Notes: generated by a model from the letters alone, not told the origin. Counted from the first letter of the stretch, positions 13,212-22,831 are shown. The stretch: DNA of 34,740 nucleotides from JAUASV01 sp047605685 (GCA_047605685.1 JASGFF010000027.1:1-34740), one strand, 5' to 3'. Numbers and translations: made by a program.

Positions 13212-15957
13212 GGCCCCGGTTCCGGCGCACGATCGCGAGCGCCACGAGCGCCACGAGCACGGCAGCCGAGGCGGCGCTCACGACGACGCCCGCCGCGAGC
13301 CCCGGCGTCTGGAAGCGCAGCTCGATGCGATGCCGGCCCGCGGGCACGTAGACGGCGCCGCCGGCGTGCTCGGCGTCGACGATCGTCACCGGCTCGCCGT
13401 CGAGCGTCGCCGTCCAGCCCGGGCGGCGCAGCGAGTCCATGACCACGAGGTAGCCGGCACCGCTCGCGTCGACGTCGAACGCCTCGACGTCGAGCTGCGG
13501 GTCGTCCTCGACGATGCTCGCGCTGGAGCCGGCATCCGTGTCGGCCGCGGTCTCGCCGGAATCGAGCACGACCGTCGTCGCGGGCGTCGCGCGGGTGCCC
13601 ATCCGTAGCAGCTCGTTCACGCCGTCGTAGGCGACGACGGCGGAGTCCGCCCAGCGCACCCGTGAGAGCGCCTCGGTGCGCTCGTAGATCGTCAGGTCAC
13701 CGGTGTGCACGATGTCCACCGTGCTGCCCGGCTGCGGCGTGGCGATCGTGACGGGCTGCTCCCCGGTGACCGGCCAGGCGTCGGCGACGCCCTCGACCCG
13801 CACCGTGAGGGTCCAGGCGGTGCCGCTGGCGAGGTCGTCGCCGTCCACGGCGATCGTGCGGCCGGTCTCGAGCTCCTCGTCCCAGGTGACGGTGCGGGCG
13901 AGCCGGTCGCCGTCGGCGTCCTCGAGGGTCGTGACGATCGTGTAGCCCGCCGTTCGTGCCGCGTGCGCGGCCATCGCGAGGCTGATGCCGCTGACCGGCC
14001 CGGTGCCGCTCACCAGGAGCGTCCCATCGGTCGAGGCCTCCGCGGACACCACCGTGTCGTCGACGCCGAGCAGATCGGCGTCCGGGTCGACCGTGAGGTA
14101 GCGCACCCCCATCCGGTCGAGGATCGGTGAGTCGTAGCTCGTGGCCAGGTTCGCCCCGCTGAGCGTCGAGTAGGTGGATGTGAGCATCGAGAGCGGATCA
14201 GCCCACTGCAGCAGCTGCTTCCATTCGGTGGTCTGGAAGCCGTGGCCGGTGACGGAGCGCAGCCGGTATTCGCCGTTGGTGCCGGGGAGCATCGTTATCC
14301 CGACCGTGGCGATGCTGTCATTGCCGAGATGCTCGGCCAGATACTCGTGGGCGGCCGTCTCGGGGTAGAACGTCGAGGCCGGTGCTGCCCGCCACCAGTC
14401 GCCGGCGAACGCCGTCGCGGGCACGAGCACCGCGAGCAGCAGCGCGACGGCCCCAGCCAGGCGCCGTCGCCCGGACGCGCGCAGCAGCAGTGCTGTGGCG
14501 GCGACGGCGACGATCGTGCAGCCGCCGGCAAGCGCGACATCGGCCGGGTCGATCGAGGAGAGCCGGCTCGAGAGCGCCTCGGCGGTGCCGCCGAGCACGA
14601 AGGCGAGCAGCGCCGCCGCGCCGACGAGTGCGATGGGTGAGAGGGTCGCCAGGCGACGTCGCGGGCGCTCGGCCAGCAGGGCCGAGGCGCCCACCGCCGC
14701 GAGCACCGCGAGCAGGAAGCCGTCGACCGAGCGCAGCCGTCCGATCGGGTTGGTGGAGAACAGCGGGAACTGCTGCGCGAGCGCGAGCGGCGCGCCACCG
14801 ATGTACACGAGGATCAGGCAGAGCAGCAGGGCGATCACCGCGAAGCGCACGAGAGCACGGTTCGCGCCGCTGTGCAGCAGCACGGCGATGAGGGCGAGCA
14901 GCAGCACCGCGACGCCGGCGTAGCCGTTCGACTCGACGACGTTGCTACCGGGCTGGCTCTCGGCGAGGGACGGCAGCAGCAGGCTGCCCACCGCCGACCA
15001 GTCCAGGTGCGCCGAACTGTTCTGTGCTCGCACGCCGAAGTCGATGACCGTCATCGCGTTGACGCCGAAGGGCACGAGCAGGGCGCCGGCGAGCCCGAGA
15101 CCCAGGAGCAATCCGGCGACGGCGGCACCGGCGGCGGCGAGCACGTCGCGCGCCGCGCCGCGCTCGCCGATCGCGCGCACCAGGCCATAGGCCGAGGCGA
15201 CGATCGTGGCGTAGGCGGCGACCGCGGGGAAGCCGCCGAGCAGCAGGGATGTCTCGACGAGCGCGAGCGGCACGATGGCGCGCCAGGCCGGCCTCGTGGT
15301 GGCCGCGAGGTCCATCGCCCAGAACAGCAGCGGGATGAGGGCGGCGACGCGGCTCTGCGGCCAGTTTGTCCACACCACCATGAACCCGGAGGACGCGAAT
15401 GCGAGGCTCGCGAGCGCCCAGGCACCGCTCGGCAGCGTCCAGCGGCGCAAGAACAGGGACATGCCGATCGTGATCGCGGCGATCTCGCTGAGCTTGACCA
15501 GGCCCATCGCGAGAATGCCGGGCAGCAGCCACAGTGGCCAGGACAGTGGCGAGTAGACACCGGAGTTGGGCAGTCCGCCGAGCTCGGTGCCGCCGACGAT
15601 GTAGGGGTACCACTGGGCGAAGTCCCCCTGACGCAGCGCCTCGACGATCGTCGAGGCCTGCGGGTACACCGAGTCGACGGTGTCGCCGGTGATCGTCGTG
15701 TACCCCGAGGCGACCGATCTGAGCGCTGTCGCCCAGGGGGCGGTGGCGCTCAGCGCACCGGTGTCGAGGAAGGAGCCGGTGAGCGTCGGGACGACGACGG
15801 TCACGACGACGAAGAGCCCGAGCGCGCCCCAGGAGACCGCGCCGAAGAGCCGCTGCAATGTCCAGGCTCGCGTTCCGCGGCCGAGCGGCCTCGCGGCTGC
15901 CCGGTTGACGTGTGAGATGCGGCGGCCCGCTTGGGCGACCGGCCCGCTCACCCGCAT
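13165..15957 (-). CDS. YfhO-family GT-C membrane glycosyltransferase
   Basis: The 930-aa integral membrane protein has an N-terminal helix near residues 40-60, a first outside loop with GDTVDSVYPQASTIVEALRQ and WYPYIVGGTELGG (the acidic/YP/W...GG pattern of YfhO and GT-C enzymes), and roughly a dozen hydrophobic segments up to about residue 510. A large extracytoplasmic domain follows, with the YfhO-type ending YLVVMDSLRRPGWTATLDG and VPAGRHRIELRFQTPG, then a last helix and a basic tail. GT-C enzymes use polyprenyl-phosphate sugars outside the membrane. B. subtilis YfhO works with the GT2 CsbB in teichoic-acid glycosylation. A similar GT2 gene lies divergently next door, so a working pair is likely. 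A TAGCAT box (15999-15994, minus strand) could be the -10. The first 30 residues are polar, and GTG 15951 is an alternative start. Confidence 0.85.
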   Translation of the reverse strand: MRVSGPVAQAGRRISHVNRAAARPLGRGTRAWTLQRLFGAVSWGALGLFVVVTVVVPTLTGSFLDTGALSATAPWATALRSVASGYTTITGDTVDSVYPQASTIVEALRQGDFAQWYPYIVGGTELGGLPNSGVYSPLSWPLWLLPGILAMGLVKLSEIAAITIGMSLFLRRWTLPSGAWALASLAFASSGFMVVWTNWPQSRVAALIPLLFWAMDLAATTRPAWRAIVPLALVETSLLLGGFPAVAAYATIVASAYGLVRAIGERGAARDVLAAAGAAVAGLLLGLGLAGALLVPFGVNAMTVIDFGVRAQNSSAHLDWSAVGSLLLPSLAESQPGSNVVESNGYAGVAVLLLALIAVLLHSGANRALVRFAVIALLLCLILVYIGGAPLALAQQFPLFSTNPIGRLRSVDGFLLAVLAAVGASALLAERPRRRLATLSPIALVGAAALLAFVLGGTAEALSSRLSSIDPADVALAGGCTIVAVAATALLLRASGRRRLAGAVALLLAVLVPATAFAGDWWRAAPASTFYPETAAHEYLAEHLGNDSIATVGITMLPGTNGEYRLRSVTGHGFQTTEWKQLLQWADPLSMLTSTYSTLSGANLATSYDSPILDRMGVRYLTVDPDADLLGVDDTVVSAEASTDGTLLVSGTGPVSGISLAMAAHAARTAGYTIVTTLEDADGDRLARTVTWDEELETGRTIAVDGDDLASGTAWTLTVRVEGVADAWPVTGEQPVTIATPQPGSTVDIVHTGDLTIYERTEALSRVRWADSAVVAYDGVNELLRMGTRATPATTVVLDSGETAADTDAGSSASIVEDDPQLDVEAFDVDASGAGYLVVMDSLRRPGWTATLDGEPVTIVDAEHAGGAVYVPAGRHRIELRFQTPGLAAGVVVSAASAAVLVALVALAIVRRNRGLSRPRSARHRRRASA

Positions 15958-16085
15958 TCGACGGGGGTGCAGGCGGTCGCGGTCACGACCTCCATGCTAA
16001 TGAGATGCCGTCGACGGGCCGACCGGGGCTGTTGCGCGTCGCCGGGGCCGGGCCGAGCACCGGCACTCTGCGAGAATGGCCGTCG
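15958..16085. promoter_or_regulatory. Divergent promoter region, YfhO-type gene / GT2
   Basis: For the minus strand, TAGCAT (15999-15994) precedes the ATG at 15957 by 36 nt. For the plus strand, GAGAAT (16072-16077) ends 8 nt before the ATG at 16086, a leaderless arrangement. The two membrane-glycosylation genes therefore share one 128-bp control region. Confidence 0.45.
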
Positions 16086-17036
16086 ATGCGCCTGTTCATC
16101 CAGATCCCGTGCCTGAACGAGGAGGAGACCCTCGGCGAGGTGCTGGACTCCATCCCGACCGCCGTCGACGGCATCGACGAGATCGAGGTGCTCGTCATCG
16201 ACGACGGCTCCTCCGACCGCACCGTCGAGGTGGCCCGCGCGCACGGTGTGCGGCATGTGGTGCGGCACGTGCGCAACCAGGGGCTCGCGACATCCTTCGC
16301 CCACGGCCTGGACTACGCCCTGCTGCACGGTGCCGACGTCATCGTCAACACCGACGGCGACAACCAGTACCCGCAGGCGATGATCGGCGAGCTGGTGCGG
16401 CCGATCCTCGATGGCCGGGCCGAGATCGTCGTCGCCGACCGGCAGACGGCGCTCATCGCGCACTTCTCGCCGTTCAAGCGGCTCATGCAGCGCTTCGGCA
16501 GCTGGGTGGTCAACCGGGCGGCCGGCACCCGGCTGCCGGACGCGGCGAGCGGCTTCCGGGCCTACTCCCGTGGCGCCGCGATCCGGCTCAACGTGGTCAC
16601 CCGGTTCAGCTACTGCATGGAGACGATCATCCAGGCGGGCAACAAGCGGATGGCGATCACGAGCATCCCGATCACCACGAACCCGAAGACCCGCGAGTCG
16701 CGGCTGTTCCGCAGCATCTGGCAGCACATGTTCCAGTCCGGGGTCGCCATCGTGCGCTCCTACCTGATGTACCGGCCGTACGTCATCTTCGTCAGCCTCG
16801 GCCTGCTGCTCGGCACGGTCGGGCTGGTGCCGTTCGTGCGCTATCTGCTGGTGCTGAACGAGCCGTACCCGGGCGAGCACCTGCAGTCGCTGCTCATCGG
16901 CGTGATGCTCTGGACCGGCTCGCTGCTCTCCTTCGCGATCGGCGTGGTCGCCGACCTCACCCGCATCAACCGCAAGCTCCAGGAGGACGCGCTCGAGCTC
17001 GTCAAGCTCCAGCGGTACGGCGGGCAGACGGGATGA
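16086..17036 (+). CDS. DPM1-like GT2: polyprenyl-phosphate sugar synthase type
   Basis: The 316-aa protein resembles dolichol/polyprenyl-phosphate mannose synthases and GtrB/CsbB enzymes, which move a sugar from a nucleotide donor onto a lipid phosphate on the inner membrane face. Motifs are IQIPCLNEEETLGEVLDSIP at 4-23, VLVIDDGSSDRTVEVA near 37-52, NTDGDNQYP near 90-98 (metal/acceptor site), ASGFRAYSRGAA near 157-168, and PITTNPKTRESRLF near 196-209. Two C-terminal helices (about 225-255 and 270-295) anchor it. The ATG at 16086 puts the GT-A fold at the start; an upstream in-frame ATG would add about 27 residues without support. The stop overlaps the next start as ATGA. The sugar is unknown: mannose or a deoxyhexose are candidates. 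Confidence 0.88.
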   Translation: MRLFIQIPCLNEEETLGEVLDSIPTAVDGIDEIEVLVIDDGSSDRTVEVARAHGVRHVVRHVRNQGLATSFAHGLDYALLHGADVIVNTDGDNQYPQAMIGELVRPILDGRAEIVVADRQTALIAHFSPFKRLMQRFGSWVVNRAAGTRLPDAASGFRAYSRGAAIRLNVVTRFSYCMETIIQAGNKRMAITSIPITTNPKTRESRLFRSIWQHMFQSGVAIVRSYLMYRPYVIFVSLGLLLGTVGLVPFVRYLLVLNEPYPGEHLQSLLIGVMLWTGSLLSFAIGVVADLTRINRKLQEDALELVKLQRYGGQTG

Positions 17037-19081
17037 CCTGGAAGCGCGTCCGCGCCGCAGCCCAGATCGTCATCGGGGTGCTCGCGCTCGCTTTCCTGGT
17101 CTGGGCGCTCGCACGCAACTGGGGCGCGACGATCACCACGCTCGCGACGATGAACGGCGGCCTGGTGCTGCTTGCGGCGGCCCTCGTCGGCGTCGGCCTC
17201 TACCTCAACATGCTGTCCTGGCGTGCGGTGCTCGCCGCGATGGGGGTGCGGCTGTCGCGCCGGGAGGCCGGCAGCGTGTTCTTCACGGCGCAGATCGGCA
17301 AGTACATACCGGGCGGGGTCTGGCCCATCCTGGTCAGCTCGCGGCTCGGCCAGGCGTTCGGGGTCACGGCGGCCGTCAGCATGACGTCGATGACGGTCGC
17401 GCTGCTGATGAGTGTGACGGTCGGCGCCAGCTTCGCCCTCGGCGCGCTGCTGCTTGTGCCCGTGGTGATCGAGCGTTACGCCGTCGTGCCGATCCTGCTC
17501 GTGCTGCTCGGGCTGGTGGCGCTGTTGCCGCCGGTGATGAACCGGATGCTCGCCCTCGCCTTCCGGCTGCTGCGCCGTGGGGTGACGCTGCCACCTCTGG
17601 ATACGGGGTGGCTCGGCCGAGCGGCGCTGTGGAGCGTGACGAGCTGGGCCTGCCTCGGTGGCGCCCTGTCGACCCTCGTCGCCGCCGCCGGAGTGCACGC
17701 CCCCGGGCAGCTGCTCGCGGCGGTGCCCGCCTACGCGCTGTCCTGGGTGGTCGGCTTCGCGGCGGTGCTGGTGCCCGCCGGGGTCGGTGTGCGCGAGGCG
17801 GTGCTCGCGCTCGCGCTCTCCGGAGGCCTCGGCGCCTCGAGCGTGCTCGGCATCGCCGTCGTGCACCGGGTGCTCATGACCCTCGGCGATGTGGGGATGC
17901 TCGTCCTCACCGGTCGCACTCGGCGGGCGCTCGAGACACATCCTGACGTCGAGGTCACCTTTGTCAGCCGGAAGTTCCCGCCCTCGGTCGGTGGGATGGA
18001 GACGCTGGCGGCCAATACGGCGCGTGCCCTCGCGGGTCAGTACAGCGGGGCTGTGCGGGTCTGGGCGCTCGGCCGCTCGAATCGCCACCTGCTCTGGTGG
18101 CTGCCCGCGACCGCGCTCCGTCTCGTCTGGTCGGTGCTCGCCCGACCCCGGAGCGCGTACCTCTTCGGCGACGCGCTCTGCTGGGCCGCGCTCGGCTGGA
18201 TCCCGCGCCTCGCCGGGCGCGCCGCGCTCACCGAGGTCATGGGGCTCGACGTGACGTTCGAGAACCGGCTCTACCGGGCCATCGTCCTTCCGGCGCTGCG
18301 GCGCGCCCCGCGGGTCCTCGCGATCAGCTCCGCGACCCGGCAAGCCGTGATCGACGTCGGTGTGCCCGCCCAGCAGGTCGAGGTCACGGTGCTGGGTCTT
18401 CCGGCGGTCGCGCACGCAGCCGTGCCGAGTCGTGCGGAGGCGCGGGTGCTGGTCAGGCGCCGCCACGGCATCGGCGAGGGCGACATCGTGCTGGTGACGA
18501 CCGGTCGGCTGGTGCCGCGCAAGGGCGTGCGCTGGTTCGTGGACACTGTGCTGCCGGGGCTCGACGAGCGCTATCACCACCTCGTGCTCGGCAGCGGCCC
18601 GGACGAGTCCGCGATCCGGGCTGCTGCGGCCGAACGCGGCGTCTCCGAGCGGCTGCACCTGCTCGGCCATGTCTCCGACGAGGAGCGCGACCTTGTCATC
18701 CGGGGCGGTGACCTGTTCGTGCAGCCGAACATCCCGGTGCCGCACGACATGGAGGGCTTCGGCCTCGTGGTCGTCGAGGCGGCCCAGGCCGGGCTGCTCA
18801 CCGTCGCCGCCCGACTCGAGGGCCTCGTCGACGCGGTCATCGACGGTGAGACCGGTATCGCGGTGCCGAGCGGCGACGCCGCGGCCTGGCGGCGCGCGGT
18901 GCGCGACGCCGCCGAGCGACCGGATCGCGTCGAGATCGCCGCCCGCTTCGCGGTGGCGGCCCGTTCCCGGTTCTCCCTGGATGCGATGGGGGTGCAGCTG
19001 CGCGCGCAGATCGAGGCGGTGCGCGCTATCAGTGTCCGCGCGAGGGAAGCTCGATCGCCTCGAGGTCGTGCTCGACCATGA
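17033..19081 (+). CDS. Fusion of LPG-synthase/AglD-type membrane domain with a GT4 glycosyltransferase
   Basis: The 682-aa protein joins two families usually found apart. Residues about 1-300 are a multi-spanning domain of the lysylphosphatidylglycerol-synthase membrane family (PF03706), with the typical FFTAQIGKYIPGGVWPILVSSRLG and VLVPAGVGVREAVLALALSGG. Residues about 308-665 are a GT-B family 4 enzyme: VTFVSRKFPPSVGGMETLAAN, LAISSATRQAVIDVGVP, LVTTGRLVPRKGVRWFV, and the C-terminal EGFGLVVVEAAQAG donor site followed by EGLVDAVIDGETG. The reading frame crosses the junction without a break. Members of PF03706 have been linked to lipid flipping and to polyprenol-linked glycosylation, so transfer coupled to translocation is possible (inference). 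Its ATGA overlap with the DPM1-like gene implies a shared pathway. The last 53 bp overlap the converging dehydratase gene. Confidence 0.82.
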   Translation: MTWKRVRAAAQIVIGVLALAFLVWALARNWGATITTLATMNGGLVLLAAALVGVGLYLNMLSWRAVLAAMGVRLSRREAGSVFFTAQIGKYIPGGVWPILVSSRLGQAFGVTAAVSMTSMTVALLMSVTVGASFALGALLLVPVVIERYAVVPILLVLLGLVALLPPVMNRMLALAFRLLRRGVTLPPLDTGWLGRAALWSVTSWACLGGALSTLVAAAGVHAPGQLLAAVPAYALSWVVGFAAVLVPAGVGVREAVLALALSGGLGASSVLGIAVVHRVLMTLGDVGMLVLTGRTRRALETHPDVEVTFVSRKFPPSVGGMETLAANTARALAGQYSGAVRVWALGRSNRHLLWWLPATALRLVWSVLARPRSAYLFGDALCWAALGWIPRLAGRAALTEVMGLDVTFENRLYRAIVLPALRRAPRVLAISSATRQAVIDVGVPAQQVEVTVLGLPAVAHAAVPSRAEARVLVRRRHGIGEGDIVLVTTGRLVPRKGVRWFVDTVLPGLDERYHHLVLGSGPDESAIRAAAAERGVSERLHLLGHVSDEERDLVIRGGDLFVQPNIPVPHDMEGFGLVVVEAAQAGLLTVAARLEGLVDAVIDGETGIAVPSGDAAAWRRAVRDAAERPDRVEIAARFAVAARSRFSLDAMGVQLRAQIEAVRAISVRAREARSPRGRARP

Positions 19082-20015
19082 GCCGGACGAGATCGTCGAA
19101 GTCGACGCTCGGCCGCCAGCCGAGTGCCGCGCGGGCGTGTGAGGCGTCTCCGCGCAGCTCCGCGCTGTCGGCGGGCCGCAGCAACCCGGCCTCGACCTCG
19201 AGGTGGGCCTCGACGTCCGCGATGCCCGCGGCCGCGAAGGCCCGATCGACGAACTCACGCACCGAGTGCGACCGGCCGGTCGCGATCACGTAGTCGTCGG
19301 GCTCGGGCGCCTCGGCGGCGAGCAGCATCGCCCGCGTGTAGTCCGGCGCCCAGCCCCAGTCGCGCCGGGCGTTCACGTCGCCGAGCACCAGGCGGTCCTG
19401 CCTGCCACGGGCGATCCGTGCCGCCGCCGCCGTGATCTTGCGGGTGACGAACTGCTCTGGTCGCCGGGGCGACTCGTGGTTGTAGAGGATGAGGCTCGAG
19501 GCGTGCAGTCCGCGTGTCCGGTACACGCCGACCATCGCGTGCGCGTAGGCCTTCGCGGCACCGTATGGGGAGCTCGGCCGCATCGGTGTCGTCTCGTCCT
19601 GCGGACTCCGCGCGGCAGCGCCGAAGATCTCCGCGCTCGATGCCTGTACCACCTGCACCGTCTCGCCGGTGCGTTCTTGCACGCGCAGCGCCGCCTCGAG
19701 CACGGCTGCCGCCGCGATGCCACTCAGCAGACCGGTCTCGACAGGGTGCAGCCAGGAGTAAGCGACCGAGCTGATGCCCGCGAGATGAAACACCCGGCTG
19801 GGGGCGATCTCGTCGATGACGCGGCCGAGCCGTTCCCGGTCGCCGAGATCCGCCTCGACGAGGTTGATCCCGGGGTGGGCGGTGCGCAGCTCTCGGGCAT
19901 CCGGGTCGTCGAGGCTGCGGACAACGCCGTGCACCTCGAAGCCCGCCGCCGCAAGCTGCTCGCGAAGGTAGCTGCCGTCCTGGCCGGTGATGCCGGTGAC
20001 GAGGGCGCGCGGCAT
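19029..20015 (-). CDS. GDP-mannose 4,6-dehydratase paralogue / GDP-sugar reductase-epimerase
   Basis: The 328-aa SDR protein is NAD(P)-dependent: Rossmann motif GITGQDGSYL at 8-17, VFHLAGISSVAYSW near 77-90, QASSAEIFG near 124-132, and SPYGAAKAYAH near 147-157 holding the catalytic Tyr-x3-Lys. LYNHESPRRPEQFVTRKIT and RRDWGWAPDYTRAM are GMD-type signatures rather than those of a classical Rmd/Fcl reductase (which begin G-x-x-G-F-V/I-G). It starts 5 bp after the stop of the upstream gmd gene and is surely cotranscribed. Partner position suggests it performs the next step, reduction or epimerisation of GDP-4-keto-6-deoxymannose, but a second dehydratase cannot be excluded. Its 3' end overlaps the converging fusion gene by 53 bp. 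Confidence 0.75.
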   Translation of the reverse strand: MPRALVTGITGQDGSYLREQLAAAGFEVHGVVRSLDDPDARELRTAHPGINLVEADLGDRERLGRVIDEIAPSRVFHLAGISSVAYSWLHPVETGLLSGIAAAAVLEAALRVQERTGETVQVVQASSAEIFGAAARSPQDETTPMRPSSPYGAAKAYAHAMVGVYRTRGLHASSLILYNHESPRRPEQFVTRKITAAAARIARGRQDRLVLGDVNARRDWGWAPDYTRAMLLAAEAPEPDDYVIATGRSHSVREFVDRAFAAAGIADVEAHLEVEAGLLRPADSAELRGDASHARAALGWRPSVDFDDLVRLMVEHDLEAIELPSRGH

Positions 20016-20020
20016 CGCGG

Positions 20021-21022
<1,002 letters not shown>

Positions 21023-21141
21023 GGTTCTCTCGATCACGGGTCTGTGGGCGCTGTTCTCTCGTCGCCGGCCGGGCCGTCGCCGAGACGCGCACGCTCACCC
21101 TACCGGCGGCCCTCCGAAGCCCCGGGTGAGAGCATGGGGGG

Positions 21142-21948
21142 ATGGCCGCACGACTGACGCTCTGGGCCCCCGGGGGCATCCCCGAGGTCGTCCCCGGCGA
21201 CGACCTCGCGGCGCTCATCGGCGATGCGCTCGTCGCGGGGCCCGATGCCGAGGGGCCCGATGCCGAGGGGCCCGACGCCGAGGCGCTCGCCGACGGCGAC
21301 GTCGTCGTCGTGACGAGCAAGGTGGTCAGCAAGGCGGAGGGGCGCATCGTGCCCGCCGCCGACCGGGAGCGGGCGATCGAGGCGGAGACGGTGCGCGTGG
21401 TGGCCGCCCGCGGCTCGACCCGGATCGTCCAGAACCGGCTCGGCATCGTGCAGGCCGCCGCGGGAGTGGACGCGAGCAACACGCCGGAGGGCACGGTGCT
21501 GCTGCTGCCGCTGGACCCGGACGCGAGCGCGGCGGCGATCCGGCGCGGGCTCGAGGCGCGCTTCGGCGTGCGGATCGGCGTCGTCGTCACCGACACGCTC
21601 GGCCGGGCCTGGCGCGAGGGGCAGACGGATGCCGCGATCGGCGCGAGCGGCGTGCGGCTCATCGACGACCTGCGCGGTGGCCTCGACGCGAACGGCCGCC
21701 GCCTCGACGTGACCCTGCCGGCCGTGGGCGACGAGATCGCGGCCGCGGCGGACCTCGTCAAGGGCAAGGCCGCCAACCGGCCGGTCGCCGTGCTGCGCGG
21801 CCTCGGCCGGCTGCTCGACGCCGACGCCCCCGGCGCGCGCTCGCTGACCCGCACCGGCCCGAGCGACATGTTCCGGCTCGGCAGCGACGAGGCGCGGGCC
21901 GAGGGATGGCGCGCGGGCTTCGAGGCGGGACGGGCATCCCGTGACTGA
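21142..21948 (+). CDS. cofE: Coenzyme F420:L-glutamate ligase (single-domain CofE/FbiB-N type)
   Basis: CofE adds L-glutamate residues to F420-0 with GTP, giving F420-n. The 268-aa product has the family blocks DVVVVTSKVVSKAEGRIV, TRIVQNRLGIVQAAAGVDASNTPEGTVLLLP, VVVTDTLGRAWREGQTDAAIGASGVRLIDDLRG, and DEIAAAADLVKGKAANRPVAVLRG, which line the nucleotide and metal site. It lacks the C-terminal nitroreductase-like domain of mycobacterial FbiB, so that step must be supplied by another gene or be absent. Residues about 33-47 are GPDAE repeated three times, from a 15-bp tandem repeat, in a loop. It overlaps cofC by 8 bp. The other F420 genes, cofD/fbiA and fbiC, are not in this window. Confidence 0.9.
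   Translation: MAARLTLWAPGGIPEVVPGDDLAALIGDALVAGPDAEGPDAEGPDAEALADGDVVVVTSKVVSKAEGRIVPAADRERAIEAETVRVVAARGSTRIVQNRLGIVQAAAGVDASNTPEGTVLLLPLDPDASAAAIRRGLEARFGVRIGVVVTDTLGRAWREGQTDAAIGASGVRLIDDLRGGLDANGRRLDVTLPAVGDEIAAAADLVKGKAANRPVAVLRGLGRLLDADAPGARSLTRTGPSDMFRLGSDEARAEGWRAGFEAGRASRD
21238..21282 (+). repeat. In-frame 15-bp repeats within cofE
   Basis: Three units of GGGCCCGATGCCGAG at 21238-21252, 21253-21267 and 21268-21282 (the third with GAC for GAT) encode GPDAE three times. Confidence 0.9.
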
Positions 21949-22780
21949 CTCGCCGGGCGGCCCTGCCGCCGCTCGGGGATCGGCGCACCGCCGCATCGAG
22001 GAGCAGGCGGTCGGACGCCTCGGGGCGGTTCCGCGGGACACCGCGGTGATCCGCACCGGACGGCGTGTCGAGGGCGCCCACGAGCCGGAGCCGACACGGG
22101 AGTGGATCGTCGTGGTGCCGGTCAAGGGCACCGCCGCCGCGAAGTCGCGGCTCGGTCTCGACGGCGGTCGGCCCGATGGCGGTCGGCCCGGTGATGCCCG
22201 GCCCGCTGAGGCCCGGCCGGCTGAGGCCCGGCCCACTGAGGTCGCCGCGCTCGCGCGGGCGATGGCGCTCGACACCGTCGACGCGGCGGCGCGGGCCGCG
22301 GGGGTCGCCGGGGTGCTCGTGGTGACGAGCCCCGAGGCGGCGGCGGACTTCGACGCCGTCGACGCGCTCGTGCTCGTCGAGGACCGGCCGGCGGGCCTCG
22401 CCTCCGCCATCGGCCTCGGCCTGGAGACCGCGGCCGCCATGGGCGCGCCGGGGCGCGGCACCGCCGTGCTGCTCGGCGACCTGCCGGCACTGCGGCCCGA
22501 GGAGCTGGCCGCGGCGCTCGAGGCGGCGCGCGCCCACGAGCGGGCATTCGTGCCGGATGCCGCGGGCACCGGCACCACGCTCGTGACCGCCGCCGACGGC
22601 GCCGCCCACCGGACGGCCTTCGGCCCGGGCTCGGCGGCGGCGCACACGGCCGCCGGCTACCGCGTCCTCGACGTCGCCGCCGGCTCCGGCCTGCGCCAGG
22701 ACGTCGACACCGCCGCCGACCTGGTGCGACTGGGCGGGCGGCTCGGTCCGCGCAGCCGCGCGGCGCTGGCCTCGGGCTGA
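21941..22780 (+). CDS. cofC: 2-phospho-L-lactate / phosphoenolpyruvate guanylyltransferase
   Basis: CofC (FbiD in mycobacteria) makes the GDP-activated three-carbon acid used for the F420 side chain, from phosphoenolpyruvate or phospholactate and GTP. The GT-A-like fold is visible: WIVVVPVKGTAAAKSRLG near 55-72, ARAMALDTVDAA near 105, VVTSPEAAADF, AIGLGLETAAA, VLLGDLPALRPEELAAAL, VPDAAGTGTTLV and AFGPGSAAAH. From GTG 21941 the protein is 279 aa with about 54 residues before the fold. GTG 22046 is an alternative that shortens this extension, but the 8-bp overlap with cofE supports the longer form. After the first motif a segment GGRPDGGRPGDARPAEARPAEARPTE comes from 15-bp repeats and separates blocks that are adjacent in typical CofC. 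The catalytic residues seem intact. Confidence 0.87.
   Translation: MTDSPGGPAAARGSAHRRIEEQAVGRLGAVPRDTAVIRTGRRVEGAHEPEPTREWIVVVPVKGTAAAKSRLGLDGGRPDGGRPGDARPAEARPAEARPTEVAALARAMALDTVDAAARAAGVAGVLVVTSPEAAADFDAVDALVLVEDRPAGLASAIGLGLETAAAMGAPGRGTAVLLGDLPALRPEELAAALEAARAHERAFVPDAAGTGTTLVTAADGAAHRTAFGPGSAAAHTAAGYRVLDVAAGSGLRQDVDTAADLVRLGGRLGPRSRAALASG
22161..22240 (+). repeat. In-frame 15-bp repeats within cofC
   Basis: A GGCGGTCGGCCCGAT-type unit occurs about twice, followed by three units of GAGGCCCGGCCGGCT type. All units are multiples of three and encode Gly/Arg/Pro/Ala/Glu sequence. Confidence 0.8.
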
Positions 22781-22783
22781 GCG

Positions 22784-22831
22784 GCCGGCTGTTCTCGGGC
22801 TGGGCCCCGCCGGCTGTTCTGGGGCTGGGCC
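22784..22831. repeat. 25-bp direct repeat between cofC and the moxR remnant
   Basis: Two copies of a 23-bp sequence beginning GCCGGCTGTTCT and ending GGGCTGGGCC lie at 22784-22806 and 22809-22831, differing at one base. Confidence 0.8.
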
